From contig CAWDVK010000020.1 in the NCBI GenBank assembly GCA_963805715.1, positions 186,001 through 250,000 of the forward strand: a DNA stretch of 64,000 nt, read 5' to 3'. A model generated the notes under the pieces. That model had not been told where the DNA came from. It searched no databases and worked only from the letters and a program-made list of their open reading frames with translations. The translations under genes were made by a program, and so were the position numbers. Shown one piece after another: positions 19,234 through 25,583 of the stretch. The number at the start of each line of letters is the position of its first letter. Position 1 is the stretch's first letter. This stretch comes from CAWDVK01 sp963805715 (GTDB lineage: Bacteria; Actinomycetota; Actinomycetes; Streptosporangiales; Streptosporangiaceae).

Positions 19234-20054
19234 TAGTCTGCCGCCGTCCGGGGCTGGGCGGCCTGGCCGCGCGTGCCCCGCCGGGCCGTCTTGACGGGCG
19301 GCTCGGCGGGCTCGGGGTCGGGGGCGCTGTCGTGGACCCGGTCGAGTTCGGCGCGGTAGGCGTCGGCCTGGTGCTCGGCGCGCTCGGCGCGGGCGCGCAG
19401 GTCGGCCCGTAGCTCGTCGCGCTCGCGGGCGTTGTCGGCGCGGGCCTGGGTGAGAGTCTGCTCGGCGTCGGCGCGGACCCGCTTGGTTTCCGCCTGGGCG
19501 GCCTCGGCGGCGGTCTGCGCGCGGGTGGCCTCCTGCTTGGCCTGCTCGGTGACGGCCTCGGCGACCGCTGCCGCCTTCCGCGCGGTGTCCCTGTCCTCTT
19601 CGGCCGCGCGGACGCGGTCGGCGGCGTCCGCCTGGGCCTTGGCGATGGCGGCGTCCCGCTCGGCCTGCGCGTAGGCGATCCGCTTGTCTGCGTCGGCGCG
19701 GGCCTTGGCCACGGCGGCGTCCCGGTCGGCCTCGGCGGCCTGGGCGCGCTCCTCGGCGGCGCTCGCGCGGTTCTGGGCGGCGGTCAGTTCCTCGCTCATC
19801 TGCTCGGCGGCGGCATCGGCCTCCACGCGGAACTGGTCGGCCTGGGCGGCGCGGCGCTCGGCATCGGCGGCCTTGGCCTCGGCGGTCGCGGCGCGCTGCT
19901 CGGCGGCGGCACGCACCGCCTCCACCTCGGCCTCGGCGGCGGTCGGGTCGGTCAGCACGTCGATCCGCTCCCGCAGATCCTTGCCAAGGGCAGAGATCCG
20001 GTCAGCCTCCGCGCGCAGCGAGCGCAGCAGCTCCGCGCCGCCCACCTTCGCCAT
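19233..20054 (-). CDS. long coiled-coil protein, KfrA-like in character
   Basis: The ~273-aa protein starts MAKVGGAELLRSLRAEADRI (ATG at 20054; a GTG two codons earlier is possible). Residues ~30-245 are almost pure Ala/Glu/Arg/Asp heptads (EAEVEAVRAAAEQRAATAEA, AEERAQAAEADRDAAVAKAR), predicting one long coiled coil. The last 30 residues are Pro/Arg-rich. Proteins of this kind on plasmids and islands (KfrA-like) can help partition or organise DNA, but no DNA-binding domain is obvious here, so the role is an inference. Its 3' end is partly duplicated at 18701-18818. It follows the small zinc-finger-like gene after 16 bases. Confidence 0.7.
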   Translation of the reverse strand: MAKVGGAELLRSLRAEADRISALGKDLRERIDVLTDPTAAEAEVEAVRAAAEQRAATAEAKAADAERRAAQADQFRVEADAAAEQMSEELTAAQNRASAAEERAQAAEADRDAAVAKARADADKRIAYAQAERDAAIAKAQADAADRVRAAEEDRDTARKAAAVAEAVTEQAKQEATRAQTAAEAAQAETKRVRADAEQTLTQARADNARERDELRADLRARAERAEHQADAYRAELDRVHDSAPDPEPAEPPVKTARRGTRGQAAQPRTAAD

Positions 20055-20070
20055 CGTCACCGGGCTGGCG

Positions 20071-20283
20071 TCATCGGCCGCGCTGATCCGTGGTGCCGTT
20101 CTTCTCGGCGTTCAGCCGTCGGCGTTCCTTCCAGGCCGATGCGCGGGTGTGGCCGCGTCCGGCGCAGTACTCTGGCGGTCGTCCGGGCTTCTCGGCCGGG
20201 GCGGCGAGCTGGTTACATCCGGGGTAGCCGCACGTCGGCCGCGCCGTGGTGCCGTCGGCCGTGGTGCTCTTCTTGCTGGTCAT
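20071..20283 (-). CDS. small zinc-finger-like protein
   Basis: The 70-aa protein has a basic, Thr-rich N-terminus, then CGYPGCNQLAAPAEKPGRPP, EYCAGRGHTRASAW. Three Cys and one His at suitable spacing suggest a single zinc-binding site, and the rest (KERRRLNAEKNG) is basic. It sits directly upstream of the coiled-coil gene on the same strand and may be its DNA-binding partner, which is inferred from context only. GGTAGG precedes the ATG at 20283. Confidence 0.6.
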   Translation of the reverse strand: MTSKKSTTADGTTARPTCGYPGCNQLAAPAEKPGRPPEYCAGRGHTRASAWKERRRLNAEKNGTTDQRGR

Positions 20284-20400
20284 CGGCCCTACCGTGATCG
20301 TGGTGGCCCATGATCTCGGGGCCTTTCGTTTTCGTATCTGGTGACGTAACGAATAAACGAAACGAAACGATTACTGGCCTGTCCAGGCGGAAATGCGGCG
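20284..20400. promoter_or_regulatory. AT-rich spacer with ACGAA-type repeats upstream of the small zinc-finger gene
   Basis: The gap contains TTTCGTTTTCGTATCTGG and, about 20 bases away, AACGAATAAACGAAACGAAA, so ACGAAA boxes occur in both orientations. This is much more AT-rich than its surroundings and probably holds the promoter/operator for the two leftward genes that follow. Confidence 0.4.
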
Positions 20401-21882
20401 CTACTCGATCGTGATGCGGCGCACGATGTCGGCCTGGTCGGCGCCGCCCCTGCCTCGTTGGGCTGGCTGTATCACCAGGTGCTTGCCCCGCAGCGCCATC
20501 GTGAGCAGGTCTCGCTTTCCCTTGTAGTCGGCGGTGTCCCACCGCTGCCGCCACTGCGCGCGGCTTGTCCCCAGCGACGGCTGTGTTCCGGGGACGGGGC
20601 CGGGATCAGGGAGTGCGGCGCGTTCGGCCCGGAGGCTGGCGATGCGTTCATCGACTGGCCTGATGACCAGGTCGTAGCGGGCGAGGGTGATCTCGCCTCG
20701 TCCCAGGCGGTCGGTGAGGGCTTCCGCCACCGCCTCGGCTTCGGCGATCTTGATGTCGAGCCGGACGGCTTCGCTGGCTGCCTCACGGGCGGCGTGCTCG
20801 ATCTCGTCGGCGTTGCGCGTGTCCGACAAGATCTCAACCGCAAGCGCGCGTGCCGCTGAATCCAGCGCCCGCTGATCCACTTCGGTCTTTCCGCACCCTC
20901 CTGAACTGGGGTTGCACCAGTACGAACGGCGTACCGACCCGTCCGGGTAGGGCTTGAGGCCGTTGCGGGGCCGACCGTGGAGGACGTGGCCGCAGCCGGG
21001 CTGCCCGCAGACGGCGAAGGACGAGCAGAGGTAGTGCGGTGAACTCGGGCGGCCTCGCCGGCGCGCGGCGTAAATCGCGGTCGCCCGGTCGAAGTCCTCC
21101 TCGGAAACGATCGGATCACCTGGCAGGCGGCCAACGACGGACGCCAGGCCCGACGCGGGGTCAGTGTAGATGATCCTGCCGCAGTTCCGCTGGCGGGTGA
21201 GCAGCGTCTTCAGCGCCGTGGGCGTCCACGGCTTGCCCTGGCCCGTAGGGATCTGCCGCGCGTTCAGGTCCGCAACCAGCGCGTCAGGCAGCTCGCCGTC
21301 CAGCAGGCGCGTTGTCAGTTCCCGCAGGACGGCGGCCTCGTCCTCGCGCTGGGTGACGCGGTCGTCCTCGAAGCCGAAGGGTCGTGCTGAGCCGTTCGGC
21401 TCGCCCGCCATCGCCTTGAGCTTCTTCCCGCGGGCGCTCCTGGTTGACAGGCGGTCGGAGTAGTAGGCGGCGGCGTTGATCGCGTCGCGGAACGCCTTCT
21501 TGCCGTTCGGGGTCCGCAGGTCGTACTCGCTCTCGCTGTCCAGCACCAGGAGGCCGCGAGCGGCCACCCCGATCATCCGCTCGCCGTCCTTGGGCTGACG
21601 GGTGAACCGCTCCAGGTCGAACACGATGAACCCACCGGAAACGCCACGCTCTAGCCGTTCCATCAGCTCGTCCCATGCCGGACGCTGGATAGCGGGGTTC
21701 CACGCCGAGCGGCCAGGATCTACCAGGACCTTGCCTTCCGCAAGACCGAGGTCGATGAGGCGGACCCGGCATACCGACACTTGGCCGTCAGTCGACGGTT
21801 CGCGCTTCTCGTTGCGCTTGAGCTGACTGACACGGGCGTAGATGTCAATCGGCAGGTTTGAACTGACAATTTCGGCGGCCAC
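20401..21882 (-). CDS. large serine recombinase 2 (no HTH tail)
   Basis: The 493-aa protein has a resolvase domain with catalytic Ser19 in DIYARVSQ, then GGFIVFDLERFTRQPKDGER and AAYYSDRLSTRSARGKK at the end of the catalytic core. A recombinase domain follows (ARPFGFEDDRVTQREDEAAV), then a zinc ribbon (FAVCGQPGCGHVL, YWCNPSSGGCGK) and a coiled region. It starts with GTG three bases after the stop of recombinase 1, with GGATGGGG as its ribosome-binding site inside that gene's end, so the two are translated together. It resembles recombinase 1 closely from end to end, apart from that protein's extra tail. Confidence 0.9.
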   Translation of the reverse strand: MAAEIVSSNLPIDIYARVSQLKRNEKREPSTDGQVSVCRVRLIDLGLAEGKVLVDPGRSAWNPAIQRPAWDELMERLERGVSGGFIVFDLERFTRQPKDGERMIGVAARGLLVLDSESEYDLRTPNGKKAFRDAINAAAYYSDRLSTRSARGKKLKAMAGEPNGSARPFGFEDDRVTQREDEAAVLRELTTRLLDGELPDALVADLNARQIPTGQGKPWTPTALKTLLTRQRNCGRIIYTDPASGLASVVGRLPGDPIVSEEDFDRATAIYAARRRGRPSSPHYLCSSFAVCGQPGCGHVLHGRPRNGLKPYPDGSVRRSYWCNPSSGGCGKTEVDQRALDSAARALAVEILSDTRNADEIEHAAREAASEAVRLDIKIAEAEAVAEALTDRLGRGEITLARYDLVIRPVDERIASLRAERAALPDPGPVPGTQPSLGTSRAQWRQRWDTADYKGKRDLLTMALRGKHLVIQPAQRGRGGADQADIVRRITIE

Positions 21883-21885
21883 GGT

Positions 21886-23616
21886 CTACCCCATCCTCTT
21901 GCGGCGCCAGGAGGAGATATTCGTGTAGTGCAGGTCCTCCCTGCGCAGCAGGGCCTTGCGCTCTCCCGGTGTCGCGTTCTCGTACTCGTCAAGGATGCGG
22001 CTCTTGCACTCTTCGGTGAAAAACCGCCGCTTCGACCATCTGGTGTCCGGCGCGCTAGGGGTAGACACGAGCCCGCCATGCTCGGCCCTCGCTGCGATCA
22101 CGTCAGCGATCGTCATCGTCCCGTCTAGCAGGTCTTCGCCTTCCGCTGAGACGATCCTGATCCGGCGGGTGACATCTGACCGCTCAGCACGCTTAAGGCT
22201 GGCCGGGCCGACGACGAGGCGCCTGCCGCGCAAGGCCATTTTCAACAGCTCGCGTTTTTCTGCCGTGTCGGCTTCGTCCCACCGCCGCTGCCAGTGCTCC
22301 CGGCTTGGCTGCCGCGAAACGCCTGGAGCTGTGTCGCCCAGCGCTTCGCGTTCGGCCTTGAGCTTGGCTATGCGCTCATCCAGTGGCCGGTTAGCGATGT
22401 CATAGCGCGAGAGAGTCAGCTCTCCGCGCCCAAGGCGGTCGGCCAGCGCTTCTGCGACACGTTCAGCCTCGGCGATGGCCAAGTCCAGCCGCGCGGCTTC
22501 GCTCTCAAGCTCCCGGGTGACGGACTCGACCGCCTCGGCATGGCGAGAGTCAGACAGAATCTCCACAGCGATGGCTCCGGCCGCCTCATCCAAGCCACGC
22601 TGATCAACGCTGATCTTGCCACAGCCCCTGCCGTTAGCAGACGGGCCGCACCTGTAGTCACGGCGTACCGAACCGTCCTCGTACGGCTTCAGAGCCGGCG
22701 CTGGGTGACCGGTGAGCGGTTTGCCGCAGCCCGGACGGCCGCAGAAGGCTATACCCGTGCACAGGTAGGTATCCGAGCGCGGCTCGCTGCGCCGACGCGC
22801 GGCGTACATCGCGCATACCCGGTCGAAGTCCTCCTCGGAAACGATCGGCTCTCCAGGCAGACGGCCAGCAATAGACTTAACGTTCTTTTCCGTGTCGGTG
22901 TAAAGGATTCGTCCGCAGTTGCGCTCTCTGAGCAGAAGACGTTGCAAGGATGTCTCAGCCCAAGGGTTGTCGTGGCTGGTGAGGATGCCGCGTGCGTTGA
23001 GATCGCGCACCAGCGCGTTCTGCGATTCTCCCGCCAAGATTCGCCTGGTCAGCTCCCGGATGATCTCGGCTTCGGCTTCGCGCACGGTCACGAAATCGTC
23101 CTCGAAGCCGAATGGACGGGTTGTGGTGTTCGGCTCCCCCGACATTGCCTTGAGACGCTTGCCGCGCCGGGCTCTGGTGGACAGGCGGTCGGAGTAGTAG
23201 GCGGCAGCGTTGATCGCGTCGCGGAACGCCTTCTTGCCGTTCGGCGTGGTCAGGTCGTACTCGCTCTCGCTGTCCAACACCATCGTGCCGCGAGCGGCCA
23301 GCTCGATCATCCGCTCGCCGTCCTTCGGCTGCCGGGTGAACCGCTCCAGGTCGAACACAATGAACCCGCCGGACACGCCGCGCTCAAGCCGGTCCATCAG
23401 CTCGTCCCACGCCGGACGCCGGACAGTCGGGTCCCATGCCGAACGCCCCGGATCAACCAGAACCTTGCCCTCCGGAAGGTCAAGGTCGGCGAGCCTCAGG
23501 CGGCAGATCGCGAGCTGTCCGCCCGTGGACGGCTCGTTCTTCTTCTTGCTCTTGACTCGGCTGACTCTGGCGTAGATGTCGTAGGGCTTGGCTATCTGAT
23601 CCGTGCCGTTCAGCAT
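21886..23616 (-). CDS. large serine recombinase 1 with a C-terminal IS3 OrfA-like helix-turn-helix
   Basis: The 576-aa protein starts at the ATG at 23616 (MLNGTDQIAKPYDIYARVSR, catalytic Ser19). Frames extending further upstream leave the island and are not real. Domains: resolvase core 1-165 (GFIVFDLERFTRQPKDGER), recombinase domain ~170-290, zinc ribbon ~300-365 (FCGRPGCGKPL, CGPSANGRGCGK), coiled segment ~380-450. The last ~49 residues (21889-22035) read RRFFTEECKSRILDEYENAT, GERKALLRREDLHY, ISSWRRKR, the signature of the transposase_8 HTH found in IS3-type OrfA proteins. Its start lies only about 30 bases from attR, as usual for integrases. Confidence 0.9.
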   Translation of the reverse strand: MLNGTDQIAKPYDIYARVSRVKSKKKNEPSTGGQLAICRLRLADLDLPEGKVLVDPGRSAWDPTVRRPAWDELMDRLERGVSGGFIVFDLERFTRQPKDGERMIELAARGTMVLDSESEYDLTTPNGKKAFRDAINAAAYYSDRLSTRARRGKRLKAMSGEPNTTTRPFGFEDDFVTVREAEAEIIRELTRRILAGESQNALVRDLNARGILTSHDNPWAETSLQRLLLRERNCGRILYTDTEKNVKSIAGRLPGEPIVSEEDFDRVCAMYAARRRSEPRSDTYLCTGIAFCGRPGCGKPLTGHPAPALKPYEDGSVRRDYRCGPSANGRGCGKISVDQRGLDEAAGAIAVEILSDSRHAEAVESVTRELESEAARLDLAIAEAERVAEALADRLGRGELTLSRYDIANRPLDERIAKLKAEREALGDTAPGVSRQPSREHWQRRWDEADTAEKRELLKMALRGRRLVVGPASLKRAERSDVTRRIRIVSAEGEDLLDGTMTIADVIAARAEHGGLVSTPSAPDTRWSKRRFFTEECKSRILDEYENATPGERKALLRREDLHYTNISSWRRKRMG

Positions 23617-23626
23617 GGTTAAATGG

Positions 23627-23660
23627 TAGCAAATTACATATCGACCTGGGACGAGGTCAT
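23627..23660. other. attR junction of the island
   Basis: The island arm TAGCAAATTACATATCGACC (23627-23646) meets the central TG (23647-23648) and host sequence GGACGAGGTCATGG. Compared with the attL arm read on the opposite strand (TAGTTAATTAAAACCCTACC), the arms share TAG, AATTA and ACC at matching positions. Confidence 0.75.
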
Positions 23661-23802
23661 GGACGTGGTGAAGCGCGCCGTCGACGCCGTCGCCGCCCGG
23701 GCACCGCGGGTCAGCGTGACGCTGAAGGCTGATATCCGCCCTGGCGTCACCGGCGCGCTGTCCGCCAAGGTCGAGGCCATCGAGCAGCATCTCAGCAGCT
23801 AA
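23649..23802 (+). pseudogene. 3' half of the interrupted thiamine-binding gene
   Basis: The frame reads DEVMDVVKRAVDAVAARAPR, VSVTLKADIRPGVTGAL and ends HLSS-stop at 23802, the C-terminal half of the MTH1187/DUF77 family. It has no start of its own. It continues the 5' half at 11300-11440 without any lost residue. Confidence 0.9.
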
Positions 23803-23944
23803 CCTCGTCATCTGCGGTGCACCCGGCCGCGAGCCAGGCCGGAGCGGCATCTCATGGCCGCCGCCGAGGCTCTTCAGAAGAACCGCAGAAGTCCGCGGGA
23901 CAAGCTTCAGGTAGACGAAAGAAGCGATCCCGTGGAGGCTGACA

Positions 23945-24184
23945 ATGAGCTGGTTCTGGCTGAACATCCCGCTCGCCGGACTATTTTTCCTGACCGCGAC
24001 CCTGATCCCGCTCTGGCTGGTGGTCCGGCACCCGGACACCAGGACCCGGGCCTCCGGCACCGCCAGGCGCCCCGCCGATCCTGCCGTCGCCAGCTCGCTG
24101 CGCGGCCCGGCTGCCGGGCCAGCCGCGCCCCCGGCGGCCCGCGCCGCGCGGCAGCCCGAGCTGGTCGGCAGCTCCAGCCGCTGA
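23945..24184 (+). CDS. small single-pass membrane protein
   Basis: The 79-aa protein starts MSWFWLNIPLAGLFFLTATL, IPLWLVVRHPD, one clear membrane helix near the N-terminus, followed by a short basic Ala/Pro-rich cytoplasmic tail. GTGGAGG precedes the ATG. Small proteins with this NIPL...FF...IPLW...RHPD pattern are common in actinomycetes and have no known function. Confidence 0.6.
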   Translation: MSWFWLNIPLAGLFFLTATLIPLWLVVRHPDTRTRASGTARRPADPAVASSLRGPAAGPAAPPAARAARQPELVGSSSR

Positions 24185-24251
24185 GCTCAGCCGGTGCAGC
24201 GCGCCGGCTGACGGGGACCGCGCCTGAGGCGGGCCCGCTCGCCCAGGTGGC

Positions 24252-24515
24252 GTGAGCGCCTCGATACCGGTCGACCCGTCCCCGCGGACGGCTGCCCCCG
24301 AGCACATCGCCGGGTCGCACCCAGGACCCTGGCTGATGCCCCGCACCTTCCTGCGCGGTGAGGCTCGGTGGTTTCCCGAGGGCAGCCTGGCCGAGCTGCC
24401 GGACATCGAGGCAGACCGGGAATCCTTCGACATCCGGCGATTCGAGCTGCAGCCCGGCGACGCAGTCTTCTTCGATCACCCCCTGTTTCCCGTCGCCCGG
24501 GCGGCAGATGCCTAA
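24252..24515 (+). pseudogene. remnant of a phytanoyl-CoA dioxygenase (PhyH) gene
   Basis: The frame contains GSHPGPWLMPRTFLRGEARW, FPEGSLAELPDIEADRESFD, IRRFELQPGDAVFFDHPL. This is the segment of PhyH-type Fe(II)/2-oxoglutarate oxygenases from just before to just after the second metal-binding region. The N-terminal half with the first His/Asp ligands and the C-terminus are missing, and the usual FFH is FFD here. About 65 conserved residues remain, so the gene is almost certainly non-functional. Confidence 0.55.
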
Positions 24516-24525
24516 GATGCGGCGT

Positions 24526-25443
24526 ATGCAGTTCGCGATCGCGATCCCCCAGTTCTGCGCCGACGGCGAGTTCGACCCGGCGGCCTTTCGCCGCTACCTG
24601 GCACGAGCCGAGGAGCTGGGCTATCACAGCGCGTGGACGCAGGAGTCAGTTCTCGGCGCCGCGCCGCAGCTGGGCCCGATCGAGACCATGACCTACGCGG
24701 CCGCGTGCAGCCAGCGCATCCGGCTGGGCTGCGCGGTATTCGTGTCCACCCTGTACAGCCCTGTGCACCTGGCGAAGAGCCTGAGCACGCTGGACCAGCT
24801 CAGCCGCGGCCGCATCGAGATCGGTGTCGGCACCGGCGGCAGGGGACGGCCGTTCGCCGCCTTCGGAGTGAATCCGGACCGGTACGTCGCCCGGTTCGGC
24901 GAGGGAATCGCGCTGATGAAGGCGCTGTGGAGCGAACCTCGTGTCACCTTCGACGGGGAGTTCTGGCAGCTGAAGGATGCGGCGATGGAGCCCAAGCCGC
25001 TGCAGAAGCCGTTCCCGCCGATCTGGTTCGGCGGGAACAGCGAGGCGGCGCTGCGGCGGGCGGTCCGGCTGGGCAGCGGCTTCTTCGGGGCGGGATCCAC
25101 CCCCACGGCCAAGTTCGCCAGCCAGGTCCAGATCGTGCGGCAGGCGCTCGCCGAGTCGGGCCGGCCAGGCAGGGAGTTCCCGATCGCCAAGCGCGTCTAC
25201 ATCGCGGTGGATGACGACGCCAGCCGCGGGCGGCAGCGGATCAATGCCGCGCTGCAGCGGCTCTACGGGCAGCTGCCGCCGGACGTCGCGGCAGCCGCGA
25301 TCGCCGGTCCCCCGGCCGACTGCGTCCGCGAGCTGCGCGCGGTGGCCGACGCCGGCGCGGAGCTGATCTTGTTCACGGCGATGTTCGAGCAGGCCGAGCA
25401 CGCGGAGCGGCTGGCCGCGGAGGTCATACCCGAGCTCGGCTAG
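24526..25443 (+). CDS. LLM-class F420-dependent oxidoreductase
   Basis: The protein is ~305 aa and starts MQFAIAIPQFCADGEFD (ATG at 24526; ATGs at 24517 and 24508 are in frame). It shows the luciferase-like TIM-barrel pattern: AEELGYHSAWTQES, SQRIRLGCAVFVSTLYSPVH, LDQLSRGRIEIGVGTGGRG, FDGEFWQLKD and PPIWFGGNSEAALRRAVRLG. In actinomycetes these enzymes usually use coenzyme F420, though FMN cannot be excluded. The substrate is unknown. It stands alone between a gene remnant and the convergent adnB. Confidence 0.85.
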   Translation: MQFAIAIPQFCADGEFDPAAFRRYLARAEELGYHSAWTQESVLGAAPQLGPIETMTYAAACSQRIRLGCAVFVSTLYSPVHLAKSLSTLDQLSRGRIEIGVGTGGRGRPFAAFGVNPDRYVARFGEGIALMKALWSEPRVTFDGEFWQLKDAAMEPKPLQKPFPPIWFGGNSEAALRRAVRLGSGFFGAGSTPTAKFASQVQIVRQALAESGRPGREFPIAKRVYIAVDDDASRGRQRINAALQRLYGQLPPDVAAAAIAGPPADCVRELRAVADAGAELILFTAMFEQAEHAERLAAEVIPELG

Positions 25444-25583
25444 CGGTTGCGGCGCTGAGCGCAGGGACGGGCTGCGACCGGGCGCGGGTGACCCGGCTAG
25501 CCAGGCGAGGCCCGCAGACGGGAGCCGACGGCCGCGCTGACCGGGCTGCGTGCCGCCGACTCCGCCATGGCGGGCAGGGCTGC

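Larger units (their letters stand above)
11438..23648. mobile_element. 12.2-kb integrative island inserted by a large serine recombinase
   Basis: The two halves of one thiamine-binding gene flank this segment, which fixes its ends. Both junctions contain CTGGG (11437-11441 and 23646-23650), consistent with a short serine-recombinase core. Cargo, left to right: unknown 123-aa protein; an operon with a replication-relaxation protein; an IS1634-like element; an unassigned stretch; a lipoprotein; an IS630 remnant; an intact thiamine-binding homologue; a coiled-coil protein; a small zinc-finger-like protein; and two large serine recombinases at the right end. I see no FtsK/TraB translocase, relaxase or type IV secretion genes, so it is integrative and perhaps mobilisable but not obviously self-transmissible. 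Confidence 0.88.

Noticed and set aside
21886..24060. A longer recombinase 1 starting near 24060
   Set aside because: The extra 148 codons lie outside the island, antisense to the host half-gene and the next locus. The ATG at 23616 gives the normal recombinase start.
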